A stretch of DNA of 64,000 nt from Alligator mississippiensis. Lineage: Eukaryota > Chordata > Crocodylia > Alligatoridae. Below, in pieces: positions 23,615 to 35,454 of this stretch. The notes beneath the pieces are model-generated. The model was not told where the DNA came from and did not search any database. It saw nothing but the letters and a program-made list of their open reading frames with translations. Position numbers and translations under genes: made by a program. How positions within the stretch are numbered: position 1 is the first letter of the stretch; every line of letters begins with the position of its first letter. The stretch spans positions 50,135,434 to 50,199,433 of the forward strand of contig NC_081828.1 of assembly GCF_030867095.1 (NCBI RefSeq), given 5' to 3'.

Positions 23615-23740
23615 GCTGTCTAATGTTGATTTAGATGATGGCTTGTATGGGATGGTTTGGATAGGGATGATCCTGTCTCAGGCAAGGGGTTGGACTAGAT
23701 GGCCTTTCGATGCCTCTTCCAGCCCTGCTTCCCTATGACT
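23615..23740 (+). repeat. CR1 LINE 3' end fragment
   Basis: Contains AGGGATGATCCTGTCTCAGG, GGGGTTGGACTAGATGGCC and CTTCCAGCCCTGCTTCCCTATGACTATGA, the CR1 3' UTR terminus with its short terminal repeat. Confidence 0.75.
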
Positions 23741-26020
23741 ATGAGTTGCTATGAGGAAGCACTATCTTTCCCATTTCAAATACAAGATACATCCAAAGAT
23801 ACAGCCCAAGGGTATGCAGGAAATCTGTCTGGCCAGGTTTTCCAAGGCTAAGGCTTGCGACCATTGGATCATTTCTGTTCGTGTGCTTAGTTCCAGGGGC
23901 AGGGTAAATGTTGCAAGTACATGGACTGGCTGTTTGGCAGCCAGACCACTGGGGCCAAAAAAACAACAGCAACTAAATTTTATTTTCTTTTAGAAAGAAG
24001 ATGAGAGAACAGCAAGAGGCTCCTGATACCAGGGGAAGTGAAGGGCAGGGAAGGAATTTACTTTGCTGTGAAGAAATTCTTGCATTTCCCTTATTAGGGA
24101 GAAGGCTCAGCTCTGGCAAAAAGGCAGGAGGATGAGGAGGATACTAGGAATCTGGGACCCTTTCTCTATAGATATTCAAGCATTAGCTGTTGCTATTAAA
24201 ATCATCCATTAAGTTTCAGTCACTCTCAAATTTTCTGGCCTCCTATGCTGAACATCATACTGGATGGGTAACGGTCCATTCTGGTATTAAGATCTAGGAA
24301 GGAAAAGATGGATGAATAAAAACAAAAACTCCATGCACTTGAAAAATTGTCTCAACTCCAGGCCTTCAGGAATGTAAGGAGGAATGTAAGGAGCCCCTGT
24401 CAAGGGTATGTGATGGGTTGATGACTGGAATAATTTCAACTATGTACAAAGGATTTTCCCCAACTTCAGGCACCAGCCTCTGTTCAGCTACACCAGACAA
24501 TACATAAAAAAGTTGAAGTTTGCACTGATGCATTTTAAACTGATTTCCAGCAGGAGCAATTTCCATGAGTGCCAAGAATAGCGGTGCCTGTCTGCATAGC
24601 AGCGGGGATTTATGCAGGGATGCTCATGCCAGGGAGTGGATGGAAGGGACCTCAAACTATCTGCTCCAAACCCAAGTATGACAGGAACACACCCACAGAT
24701 CTTTCTGCAGGAAGTCTGCACTGATGCTGCTACCCTAATCCAATCTTTGTAAAGCAGATTTGAAACCCAAATTAGCTGGAAGGAAAATCACTGCTCTTTT
24801 GAGAATGGCTCATTCTCTCACCCCAGTTTCACATTAGTGTAACAGCAGTATAGAAGCAAGAAGAGAATCAGACCCATAGTATGTTAAGCTTGCCACAGAG
24901 GACCCAATGTAGTCCAGGATTATATAAATCTTGAGAAGCACGCATTTAATAGATTTACATTTTCTTTCCGGATTCTGAGTCTTTAATATGGACTTGCACC
25001 ATGTTAAATCTTTTCTCCACAACCAGAAGGGCTAGAAGCTTACCTTTTACTAAAATGGAAGCTGAGATTCATTCCCAATCACCTGGATCCAGGAGCTGGG
25101 ACTTTATGCAAACAAATAATCACCAGGCTCACAATCAGAGAACAAAAATCAACAACACATTAAATCAAGATTCTGCCTAGGAGTATGAGGGAAAACGAAG
25201 CATCTTGGATTGTTCCTGAGCAACAGAGTTTGCAATTCTATTGTGTTGGAAATAGCAATGAAATGGGGATGTCTCGGTTATTCTGTGCACTGCACCTGGG
25301 GGAATAGAAGGACTTTGCCTATTTGCACAGACAGCAGGCAGGTAGAGAGTAGATTTACTTTTGTCCTCCCCCCCACCCCCCACCACCCCTTTACCCACCA
25401 TGTAATAGAAAAATGTAACAAAAGGAGACTACATTCAACCCTGATTGAATACTGTGTAAGATATGTGTGACATACGGGCTGGACACAAGAAGAAATAAAA
25501 GCATTCACCAAATAAGTTTTGGTGGTTTACATGGAACTGAATCCATTTGACAGCAGACACATTTCTATATTTTAAAAAGCTCAAAATCACTGTTAGGGCC
25601 CAAAAACCAAGAACCAAAATAGGCTTTTGAGACTGAACCATGTAATGTGGAACATGCTTATTCCCATACAGTTCTCAATATGCCATATATATTCAAAGAG
25701 CAGGGAAAGGGTTAAAAAGCAATTCCTGCAGCAAAAGCTGAGATGCTGCCAAACTCATGAACACTAGGGAATGGAAAGCACAAGCCCATGGCTTTTAGAG
25801 CTGTCTAGCATTATTTACCACACAAAATAAAGACATCACTTAACACAAGGGTTTGTCAAGAAACACAAAAAGGGTCCAAAGCCTGCAGTGAAGCAAACCA
25901 ACAACTCACTTCCTCCAGGGAGTATAATTTGGAAGATGTTAAGCAGCTTTTACTCTGTCCAATCTCATCCCATCAGTATCTACTTCTCTACCAACAGATG
26001 CTGCTGTGGCCCTGTTCTCA
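23741..26020. other. No recognisable feature
   Basis: Unique-looking sequence; a C-rich run near 25369-25383. About 24615-24665 carries a faint antisense CR1 3' end resemblance that I do not call. Confidence 0.4.
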
Positions 26021-26024
26021 ACCA

Positions 26025-26093
26025 GGACCCAGTTCATCCTTGCATGAACTCCACTGACCTCAATAGAGTTAAACCAAGCATGGAACTGGCCCA
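26025..26093. repeat. Palindromic MITE remnant
   Basis: GGACCCAGTTCATCC...CATGAACTCCACT pairs imperfectly with AGAGTTAAACCAAGCATGG...AACTGGCCC, arms about 30 bp. Similar palindromes occur at 11086-11158, 22864-22930 and 42141-42203. Confidence 0.45.
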
Positions 26094-26488
26094 TTTGTAC
26101 CATGTTCCAGATCACTTCTTTGCAAGTTGGGGGCAAGTTACAGTGACAATAGGGAAAAAATGCTATATCCAGGTGTTGATTGATGGAGGAGGTGGAGAGA
26201 AGCTGCTGGTTTAAGATTTTTGATAGTGTTGTGTTCTAGTCAGGCTTAAGAATAGCAGAGCATGATTTGTACAGCAGCAAATGAATGTGAGAGAAAACAT
26301 CACCTAGGTTCTTTTACCCTGGTTGGGAAAGCCAAGTACTGGTACTGATACAGCAAATTCCTCTAAACATGTTACTGTAAAATTTGCACTTTGCAACCAT
26401 CTGGTCACCTGAACCCCAGCCAGTTTTTACTCTGGTGACACAGCAGATTTATTTCAATACTGCTCTACCCCATGTTAGTAATCTAGGT

Positions 26489-28248
26489 TAGTAGTTTCCA
26501 ACCTTCTTGCACACCAACAGACCAAAGTCAACCCTATTTCTCCTGGGGCCATCATGTGTCCTAATCATCACATCATCAAACCTAAAAAGGCCCATGGGGC
26601 CCAGTGTGATCTGCAGACCAGCTGTGGACAACTTATCATGGCCTCATGGGTAGTGTTCCACGTTTTCAGTTTTTATTAAAAAATAAATACATCTGGGAAT
26701 TTTTCAGGGTTTATTTTCCAAACATAAAAACCGGGTTGAAATTGGGATAAAAGGAAGAAAAGAAAAACATAGGTTTAAATTGGGGAAAATAATAATATGT
26801 TCTCATGGTGATAAGGGAGGGAGGGACTAAGGCTGGGATTAGGGAAGGGGCAGGGGGGAGGGCACAGTGCAGCCCATCAGCCGCTCCTGGGGCTGCAGTA
26901 GGGAGTGAAGTGGAGGGAACTGTCAGTGGGTGTGGGGCGGGGGAGGGGGGGGAGCGGCTCTTGCTGCTACATGTACCCTGGGAGGGCTGCGGGCTGGGGG
27001 GCTATGCTGGGCTATTCCTGGGGGAATAGCCCATGATCTGTGCACAGGACAAAAGCAGGCTGCCACTGCAGGCTGGGGCTGGTGGTAGCACCGAGCTGTT
27101 CCTGGTGCTCAGGGCGGGCAGCAACCTGGTCTCGTCTGGCACACAGATCCAGGGGCATGTACCCCCCCCCCAGGAAGAGCCTGGCACAGCCTCCCAGGCT
27201 GCAGCCCTCCTGGGGTACATGTAGCAGCAACAGCCATGCCCCCCAACCCTGCGCCCTGCACCCACTGACTTACAGTTCCCTCCACAGCTGGTGTCGGCCG
27301 TTTCTGGGGCCACTGCAGCAGGGGCTGGGATGAGCGGGAACAAGCAGAGCCCTGGGGGGCACGGCGTGTGGCACAGCTTGTCCCCACTCAACCCAGCCCC
27401 TGCTGCAGTGGACCCAGGGGTGGCCAATGCCGGTGCCTGCAGGTGCTGGGCAGTGCTGCACCCTGAACTCCCCAAGGCTCTGCTTGTCCCCACTCGCCCC
27501 AACCCCTGCCGCAACAGCCCCAAAAGCAGCTGATACCACCTGCCTGCACCATGGCACAGTGCAGCCCAGAGTTTGGGGGGGAGTGGCACGCAGCCAGATG
27601 TGGAGGGGGGACCTGATCCTGACCCTGGTACCAGCATCAGCACCTCTTCCCTGCCCAGGGTCAGAGACAGAAGCCCTGCGCCCCCAGGCAGTGGCTCCAG
27701 CCTTGCAGACTCGTGCGGAGCAGCTGGGTACAGTGCCCACTGCAGGGAGCAGGGCCGTGCTCTCCTGCCTGCCCCCCGGTGGGGCTCCCAGCGCTGGGTG
27801 CAGGGCCACAGCCAGAGCCACCGGGGTGCAGCTAGGACCCATCCGCCCTGGGAGCAATTCCTGCAGCCCCTCTGCCCCACCCGTGTTCAGAGCCGGGAGC
27901 CCCGCACCGCCAGGCAGCAGCTCCAGCCACCCTCCTCTGGCCCATGTACAGCCGCTGCCAACTCCCCACCCCGCATCCGGCCAGAAACCTTTGCCTCAGG
28001 TAACTGGCACCTTTAGTTTACTGGCACTCCCCAGCCATTCCCTGTGCCAGTTAACAGGGATTTTACTGTACCCAGTAAAATTGAGTGAACTGAAAAACGT
28101 GTGTAAATCAGTAAAAATAGGTGTAAATCAGTAAAAACCGAATAACTTCAATTAAAAAATCAGTGAATTTATCAGTGCAAATCAGTAAAAACTGAAAAGG
28201 TGGAACATTACTCATGGGCCACAAGGGGTCACAGTTCAGGAACAGCCA
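26489..28248. mobile_element. Outer hAT interrupted by a larger hAT
   Basis: Left end TAGTAGTTTCCAACCTTCTTG and the reverse complement of the right end, TGGCTGTTCCTGAACTGTGACC, are of the CAGTGGTTCCCAAC hAT type. Flanks ATCTAGGT (26481-26488) and GTCTAGGA (28249-28256) agree at 6/8. Without the insertion and its duplicated site the element is about 190 bp. The phrase GGCCTCATGGG...CTCATGGGCCACAAGGGGTC reads through once the inner element is removed. Confidence 0.6.
26651..28210. mobile_element. Inner 1.56-kb non-autonomous hAT with internal foldback
   Basis: Flanked by a perfect 8-bp duplication CTCATGGG (26643-26650 and 28211-28218). Termini TAGTGTTCCAC and GTGGAACATTA are inverted repeats of the hAT TA(A/G)NG form and extend into TTTTCAGTTTTTA on both sides. 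The subterminal right region repeats GTAAATCAGTAAAAA. The middle is GC-rich and contains two long inverted repeats (26905-27290 and 27303-27526). Long open frames on both strands here (one 292 codons, minus strand 27880-27002) follow base composition and show no domain, so no protein is called. Confidence 0.85.
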
Positions 28249-28259
28249 GTCTAGGAAAT

Positions 28260-28955
28260 GGGCAGTATCTTCTCACCATTGTGTTTCAAATGTTGCTTCA
28301 GGAAAATGAGACCAAAATTAAGCGTTTTATAGATTTATACTGGAATTCTATTCTCTTCACTTGCTCTGATATTAAATACCCTTGTCAGGCTGTACAGAGC
28401 AGCTGTAGTATCCCTGAGTCAGTTAAATAAGGACCAAAAATAAAGAACTCTCTGAATCTACTTGTAATTATGGAAGGAAGGAGATTCAAGTTGGCAAATG
28501 AGTATCCATGGTATTAGTGCAATTTTGCCAGAACACCAGAGTTAATGTCCCCTGCTCTTGGAAAATAAAACCCCAAGGGACCATTAATGAACTCAGTGCA
28601 CTAGAAAAGGTGGGGAAAAAATAGAAGAAAAACGGGGATGAAATTCAAAACATTCAAAATGTTTCCTTGTTATTGAAGTTAGAATATTTTGCCCAGTTCA
28701 AGCCACAATCTTGGTTTTGTGTCTCCTCATGAGTGGGCTAATTGGACATTTGAAATTTTTATCATAAAAATCTTTTCAGGTTTCTGTTCCAACATCAGCA
28801 CCTCAAAAATTGTACTTCCAGAAGCACAGCACTCCTTGGCACTATGCTGGCTCAGTAGTGACTCAAAGGGAACAGCGTTACCTACTAGAATGCCCACATG
28901 ATTGGCTTGCCAATTCCTAATATTTCAAGTGATAGAAGAAAAAGAAAAAAAAAAA
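28260..28955. other. No recognisable feature
   Basis: AT-richer unique-looking sequence without repeat ends or domain-bearing frames. Confidence 0.4.
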
Positions 28956-28974
28956 AGGAAGGAAAAGCAAGTAA

Positions 28975-29180
28975 CGATGATTCAATTTCAGCAAATAATT
29001 GGGCTGCAGATTAATCATAGCAAAATACAGAGCTATGCCCAAGTAAGCACTGATTAACAAACAAATCCCCCTATATTAAGATTTTACAGGGTTTTGACTT
29101 CCACCCGTTCGGGTAATAACCAGTTCCTGTTTTCACAGCTAATTACAGCGATTAAGTTTTACTACTTTAAATAGGGCAAA
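28975..29180. promoter_or_regulatory. Candidate conserved non-coding element
   Basis: Repeat-free block with clustered homeodomain/POU-like words: GCAAATAATTGGGCTGCAG, GATTAATCATAGC, CTGATTAACAAAC, CAGCTAATTACAGCGATTAA. It looks like a developmental enhancer core. This is inference without alignment. Confidence 0.3.
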
Positions 29181-29384
29181 AAGGTTGCAGAGCTGTTATA
29201 TGACACTACAGGGGAAGTTAAGCAGTGATAGCAAGGTGCCAGCCCAGTCTCCATAGCAGATGCAGTATATTCCCTCAGTGTCTTTCTGTTATGACCATCC
29301 AGCATCTACTATAGATCAACTGGCCTACAGTGGCAGTGACCCATTACGTCTTACAGACAGCAATGTCCCTTATCCTACCCCTAT

Positions 29385-29510
29385 TTTGTGTCTGTAGATC
29401 ATAAGACTGTTGAGGTAAAGATTGTCTCTTATCTGTGTTTGTACAGCACCTTGTCCCATGGGAAAGCAGTCTGGGCCTATGGGCAATACCATAAATTAAT
29501 ATTTACTACC
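29385..29510 (+). repeat. SINE (MIR/CORE-type) fragment
   Basis: GATCATAAGACTGTTGAGG...TCTGTGTTTGTACAGCACCTTGTCCCATGGG matches the same SINE tail as at 19455-19550. Confidence 0.55.
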
Positions 29511-29720
29511 AGCACTAATAACAGTGGAACTGATTTCAAAGGAACTGTCCCATATAAAAAACACTTGAGAGGTATTAATTCCTGTCCAGGTAAGACCAGT
29601 CATTATCAGCTATGTTCCTCAACTATAAAATGGGAATATGCATTGTCTATCCAGACTAAAAGATCTTCTTTCTACATGTCTGTTCATCTTCTGCTATAAT
29701 CCTGGTTGGAGTCTCTAGAA

Positions 29721-30128
29721 CAGTGGTCACTAACAAGAGGATCTCGATGTAACAAGTAGATCTCAGAGCCTCTTGCAGTAGACCTTGGAGCCTCTTGGAG
29801 TTGATCCAAGGCTGGGGTGGGGGGCTGAGTGCCTGCATGCATGCATGCATGTGCCCCAGCCCAGCAGATCAGTCTGTGGGGGAGGGAAGGGGCGGGGGCT
29901 AGATCGAGTCCCCTGCGGTAAAGGACAGTGCCGCAGAGGCAGGAGCAGGGGTAAGTTAAGTGAGCTCCTGGCCAGTGGGACTTACCTGCTGGGGAGGTGC
30001 ACCCCCAAATAATTTTTTCTCCCTTTGCCTCGATCTGCCCCCCCTTCCCTCCCCACAGACTTACCTGCTGGACAGGTGTGGGGGATGGCAGTGGCAATGC
30101 ACAGTGGATCTTGGGTTGCTTTTAAATG
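29721..30128. mobile_element. Non-autonomous hAT, 408 bp
   Basis: Starts CAGTGGTCACTAACAAGAGG. The reverse complement of its right end reads CATTTAAAAGCAACCCAAGATCC, partly matching the left arm. Flanks CTCTAGAA (29713-29720) and CTCTAGGG (30129-30136) agree at 6/8. Inside are GATCTC...GAGCCTCTTG repeats and a (CATG)n run at 29834-29852. No transposase. Confidence 0.6.
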
Positions 30129-30136
30129 CTCTAGGG

Positions 30137-30838
30137 ACTATATCATTATTAATTTTTTTAAATTGACCCTTTTAAATTAAAACTACTAGGGAGACACAGT
30201 ACACACTAAGCTTACTATAAACCACTATATTATTAGTAAAGAATAATCAAGCAGAACTTGTTTGTCGCTGAAATTTTAGACTACGGCAAATCACTGAACT
30301 GCTGAAACTCAGTGGTTAAGGATCTGGACCCCGAATCTGCTGAACTGTTAACCCAGATTTTGCCAGCTGTAGCCTCATCTGCAGATACAGGGAAAATGTC
30401 TTCTTAATTTCAGTTTATTCAACCAGTTCAATGGCTAGTCCCTTTAGAGTTGACAGAGATGGAGAGTTTATTTTCCTTGTCAAATCCATGAATACAAATG
30501 AGGTGCAAGGAGATGAGCTCTACTAATTCTAAAGTCTTAAAGGTTATGATCACCACCAGAAGTTATTTAAGCTCACTAACTATAGATGCTTTTCCTTTGT
30601 TTCAAAACATATTTAGTTTTAATTACAAAATATATTCAGATAGGAAAAATTGCTTATGTATCCTGCTTATATAATGAATAGGACTTGGGGATTACAGAGG
30701 GCCACAAAGTGAGGAAGTCAACAATGCAATGCTGTTGCACTCAAGGCAAATCTTGTTGTGCGATGTATTAACATGAGCATTGTGAGTAAGACCAAAGGAG
30801 TGGGAAATTAATTATTGCACTGGACTTAGAACTCATGA
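30137..30838. other. No recognisable feature
   Basis: AT-rich unique-looking sequence; no feature identified. Confidence 0.4.
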
Positions 30839-30839
30839 A

Positions 30840-31350
30840 GCCTCAGTATTGTGTCTAGGTTGGGGCACCACAGTTTTGACAGAAAAAGATAAAAATGGAG
30901 AGACTCCAGAGATGAGCAAGAAAAAAGATAGCTCACATTTTCTAAATCTATGAGGAAAGGTGGAAGGAATGGAGTTTGCAATCTAAGAAGAAAAAAAAAA
31001 CTGTGCGGCAGAACATGACATCAGTCTTCCAATATGTAGAAGACTTATAAAGGACAGTGATAAATTATGCTCCATGCTCACTGGGGATAGGGCAAGAAGA
31101 AAGCCGTCTAATTTATAGCAAAAATGGTTTCGTTTGGATATTAGAAAAAGCTGTCTAACTGAACAGATAATTAAGCACTGGAACAGGCTACCTAGGGAGG
31201 GTGCAGAGTCTCCTTCATTGGAGATTAAGAACAAGTGAAACAAATATCTTGGGGACCGTCTTGGTATACATTCCCTGCTTTGATACAAGGGAATGGATTA
31301 AATGACTTTATAAGGTCTCTTCCAGCCCTACATATTGCTAATTTCTGAAC
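30840..31350 (+). pseudogene. CR1 LINE, 3' end of ORF2 and 3' UTR
   Basis: Begins in CTCAGTATTGTGTCTAGGTTGGGGCACC, the region coding LEYCVQ.WGT in CR1 RT. It passes through decayed coding text and GGATATTAGAAAAAGCTGTCT, GCACTGGAACAGGCTACC. It ends GGGAATGGATTAAATGACTTTATAAGG, CTTCCAGCCCTACA. The coding part has many stops. 5'-truncated. Confidence 0.7.
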
Positions 31351-31659
31351 AATTTTCAAATGTTGTTTTCATATATTTTAATTAAATTCCAATTTTCATC
31401 CATGTGCAGCTTGAGACAAATCACAAGTAAAAAAAGGTCTAATAAATAAGACATGAGTTGACATTTTCTAACACAAAACAAAAATGTAGAACTTCAGGAT
31501 CAGGATAGGTATATGTTAAGCTATTTAATTGTCTACACAAATGTGCAGCAGCCTAGCAGACCTGTCCTTTAACAAGTTATGGTTCCAAGTTACACCAACC
31601 AGTGAGAGCTTACCTTTCACTAGGAAAATAACTAAAAAGTACATATGTTGAACAAGATT

Positions 31660-31735
31660 AAAACTGACCATTTAAATCAAGGTTTCCTTCTTGTTGATTT
31701 AAATCATGATTAAAATTGATTATTTAAAATTAAGC
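31660..31735. repeat. AT-rich ATTTAAATCA palindromic repeat
   Basis: Several copies of (A/G)ATTTAAATCA in both orientations within 75 bp, a pattern seen in interior parts of reptile DNA transposons. No ends found. Confidence 0.3.
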
Positions 31736-31739
31736 CACA

Positions 31740-32341
31740 CACTTCTGGAACACACCTTTTCCTTGTGTCTCATGCCATACAGTAGACTGTAGTATGCTGA
31801 AGATCAAACAGGCATTCTTCAGGCTTATGATGAACCTCCAAACTAAACAGACCTATCACATTCATCTTACCTCATATAAAAGCCATTTTCATTGCTTTTC
31901 TCTGCATCTCCTTTTTTCCCTCTATGTGTTGCCCGATCTAGTTGGGAGTGGTGTCAGGATGTATAGAGCGGGAACTATAGTTGCCACAGTTATAATCAGA
32001 TCCCCCTCCACTCCAGCTCCAATCACTGTTTGTGAATAAGTGATAGAATTTCAAAGACAGAACAAATGGAATGTAGAATCAATGCTCATTCTCATGGGGC
32101 TGAAAATATAAATTAAGAAAAAAAAAAATGATTGGCAGTGAAAAGTGCTTCCCAAAGCCCCAAGGATCTCATTACAAAGGGATATTAAAATATTTAATAT
32201 CATATTTTAAATAATCAGTCTTGCCACACTTGTTTGGTAGGTCAGCCTTGCCACAGCTGACCAGCATTTCCTCAGTAAGTTCTGACTGTGGTTGCCGTTC
32301 AGTTTCTTGTTTAATGATACTTTGACATCTGCCAAATGTAC
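31740..32341. other. No recognisable feature
   Basis: Unique-looking sequence, no feature identified. Confidence 0.35.
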
Positions 32342-32349
32342 CATGTATT

Positions 32350-32686
32350 AAGGGGTGATGCATAGGAGGTGCATAGGGGCGATGCATAGGTGATGCATAG
32401 GAGGTGCACACGAGTACACGTGCACCCCCTGAACGTGGCAGCGCACCCCCTGCAAAAAATGGCAGTGCATCCACTGCCGGCAGCATCTGTGGGCAGTCTA
32501 TGATCACCCCTGACTGCCACTGCTGGCGGCGCCTATGGGTGGTCACCAACCCCAGGCCAGCGCTCACCACCCCCACCAGTGCTGGTTGTGTCTGCAGGAG
32601 CTCCCACACTCACCACTGCTGCAATCACACTGCCACCAGCGCAGCCGTGCCCCCCCCCCAGCTGCTGAGGGCACACACCGTTCATG
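32350..32686 (-). mobile_element. 337-bp GC-rich DNA transposon, member of a pair
   Basis: Flanked by a perfect 8-bp duplication CATGTATT (32342-32349 and 32687-32694). Near the left end are three imperfect GATGCATAGG/GTGCATAGG repeats, then CGTGCACCCCCTGAACGTGGC. The body is GC-rich and non-coding. Length and the GTGCACCCCCTG box at similar distance from one end match the 338-bp insertion at 34106-34443 in the opposite orientation. The terminal inverted repeats are weak, so assignment to hAT rests on the 8-bp duplication. Confidence 0.6.
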
Positions 32687-32694
32687 CATGTATT

Positions 32695-33530
32695 CTTGGC
32701 AAAATGCATCTTCTGTGTCCCTGAATAAACAAGTACAACCTGGGATTTACAAGACAAAAAGTCATCCCTAAGTGAATTTAAACTGGTTTCCAAAGGAGCC
32801 TAAGGAATTCAAGCAGTATCATCCCACTGGATGCCAAAGAGAACCAAACAGTTAACTCCATCAGGACCCTTTGAAAGATGTTGGATCAACAGCTCTGGAG
32901 ACTGATATTGTCTATGTGTGGGATGGGTACGAACTGCATTAGCCAGAAACTGGACCCGCTTCCCTGTGATGTGCCTCAAGCCTAACCTAGCGCAACTTCA
33001 CTGAGGTGAAGACAATCCAGACTTCCATGGGCATTTGATTCCCAGATTCCCTGCTGAAGATGCCAGCCAAGGACTGCCCAGCATTATTTATGATGGCAGT
33101 TTTTGATGGACATTTGCCCACCAGGATTGGATTGCTCTTCCCTACTCATTTCACATACATCATTAAACTCTATTTTCACAGTAATGACTGCTGTTTACTA
33201 TGCTACCTTTCAGCAAATGAGTTCTTGGTGGTATATTCCATTATGCACTTCTACAGCCCTAATTGTACTGCTATCCCCATTCTGGGGGTTCTGCTGACCT
33301 CACTTAAGCATAGAAGTAGAAGAGATGAGGAATGGAACCAACAAGGAAAGCCTGTTTGATAGTTTGTTAACCCCTTAACTCTACAGTCCATATATCAGGC
33401 ACTCAGCCCACTTAATGCATTTACATGGGCTACCTGCAATAGTTAGGATGTTGCAGAACCTAAGCTTTCTTTGAGAAAAAAGAAGTAGCTAGCTCTTATG
33501 ACTGCCAAGAAAACCTTCCGAAAATGTGTG
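32695..33530. other. No recognisable feature
   Basis: Unique-looking sequence. A 99-codon open frame from 33060 has no recognisable domain. Confidence 0.35.
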
Positions 33531-33539
33531 CCTCACTGT

Positions 33540-34660
33540 TCCTCTTTCAGTAATGAGAAGTGCAAAGTCCTATGCTTAGGATGGAACAATCCCAGGCACC
33601 GCTATAGGCTGGGGACCGACTGGCTAAGCAGCAACTCTGCAGTAAAGGACCTGGGGTTTACAGTGGACAATAAGCTGAATATGAGCCAACAGTCTGCCCT
33701 TGTTGCAAAGAAGGCTAACAGCATACTGGGCTGCATTAGTACGACCATTGCCAGCAGATTGAGGGAAGTGATTCTTCCCCTCTATTTGGCACTGGGGAGG
33801 CTACATCTAGAGTACTTTGTCCAGTTTTGGGCCTCCCCACTAGAGAAAGGATATGGACAAATTGAAGAGAGTCCACGGGAGGGCAATGAAAATGGTCAGG
33901 GGGCTCGGGCACATGACTTCTGAGGAGAGGCTGAGGGAACTGGGCTTATTTAGCTTGGAGAAGGGAAAACTGAGAGGGGAGTTAATAGCAGCCTTCAGAT
34001 GTGTGATTCCAAAGAGGATGAAGCTAAACTGTTCTCAGTGGTGGCAGATGACAGAACAAGGAGCAATGGTCTCAAGTTGCAGCAAAGGAAGTTTAGGCTG
34101 GATACTAGCATGGGAGACTGGTACCACTTTAGTCAGGGGGGCACATGCCCCCCCTGTGACCAGTCTTGCTGCTGGGGGAGGAGTCCCCCCACGGCCAATC
34201 TTGCTGCCCAGGGGACCCCCACAGCCAATTCTGCAGTGGCCGATCACTGCAACTGCTTCTGGAAGTGGCTGTAGCCGCTTCTGGGAGCTGCTGCAGTGAT
34301 AGGCTGGCACTTGCTGGGGGGCACCAGCGTTCCCGCCTGCCTTCCCTGCTTATCACCTATACAGTGAGCGTGGCCAGGCAGGGGGTGCACCGGTGCTCTC
34401 AGGAGATGCAGGTTCACCCCTGTGCGTCCCCTACGTGTTGCCACTGGATATTAGGAAAAACTCTCTCATAAGGAAGGTAGTAAAGCACTGAACACATTAC
34501 CCAGAGAGGTTGTGGAATCCACCTTGACAGTCTTTAAACCCTGCTAGACAAAGCCTTGGCTGGGGTGATATAGTTGGGGATGGTCCTGCTTTCAGCAGGG
34601 GATTGGATTAGATGACCTCCTGAGGTTCCTTCAAACCCTCATTTTTAAGATTCAATAACG
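33540..34660 (+). pseudogene. CR1 LINE, ORF2 C-terminus and 3' UTR, interrupted
   Basis: 33540-33923 encodes CR1 ORF2 C-terminal text (SNEKCKVLCLGWNN, VKDLGFTVDNKLNMS, REVILPLYLALGRLHLEY). A frame change near 33850 continues as [20 protein letters not shown]. At 34098 the text GGCTGGATAC breaks and resumes at 34444 with CTGGATATTAGGAAAAACTC. The 3' UTR then runs through GAGGTTGTGGAATCCACC, GATTGGATTAGATGACC and CTTCAAACCC to about 34650. The element is 5'-truncated and dead. Confidence 0.8.
34106..34443 (+). mobile_element. 338-bp GC-rich DNA transposon inside CR1
   Basis: Inserted in the CR1 3' region. CTGGATAC (34098-34105) and CTGGATAT (34444-34451) are the target duplication (7/8). The host sequence is continuous across the gap, which makes this insertion unusually certain. 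The body is non-coding, GC-rich, with GGGGGTGCACCGG near the right end. It is probably the same family as 32350-32686. Confidence 0.7.
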
Positions 34661-35449
34661 TTACCTCATTTTCCTGAGTCTTGAGAAAATGGCTCTGAGA
34701 AGCAAAAGACCCCTGCTTTCAACTAGTCAATTTAGGACATTAACTCTAAAGTAGTATTGGAGACATTTAATGTCAACATTAATTAATTCAGTGCTGATCT
34801 TTTCAGTGGATGAGGAGATATGGGAGTGAAGTCAATGGCCAGGGGAATGAAAAGGAGATACAGAAAAAAGAAAGGCAGAAAAGCATAAATATAGAGAAAA
34901 GACACACGAGGAAAACAGAATGAGGTTGAGAAACTAACAGATATATCTACACTTTAGCAGGAAGTAACTCAGTATAGTTGGTTGACATTTCTGACCAAAA
35001 ACCCTCCCCAAAAACAGGTTTAATCAAAAACAAGATTGTTTGCAGAAAATGTCATGAAAGAAGTGAGCAACAGGAAATTCTCAAGCTAAATGAGAGTTAT
35101 AATTGCATTTCACTTTGAATTCAGATTTGCTTTGCTTTGCTTCTTGAAAGTCAAAACATAGCCAGAATTTTGAATGCTTAGCTTTTCTCCTTCCTCTTCC
35201 TTTTTTGTACTTTCAGTTGAATGAAATAGAATAAGTGATGGCAAGGAGGTTTAAAAGAGCAGCAAAAGGAAAAATTAAGCACTGATGACTAACTTCTCAA
35301 AAGTTTTGGAGAAAGTAGAAAAAGAAAAAGGTAAGAAAAAAGCACAAGCTGGTCGTTTCCTAGAGGAAAAGCTACAATTCATGATGGCAGTTTAAATTTC
35401 ACACAATTTTGGTTAAGAGACTTGATTGCTTTGTTTAACAGATTTGTGG
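34661..35449. other. No recognisable feature
   Basis: Purine-rich, AT-leaning sequence without identifiable elements. Confidence 0.4.
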
Positions 35450-35454
35450 CAGTG

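Noticed and set aside
27002-27880. 292-codon minus-strand open frame, and overlapping long frames on the plus strand
   Set aside because: It lies wholly within a non-autonomous hAT, in GC-rich foldback sequence with long open frames on both strands and no domain. Composition explains it.
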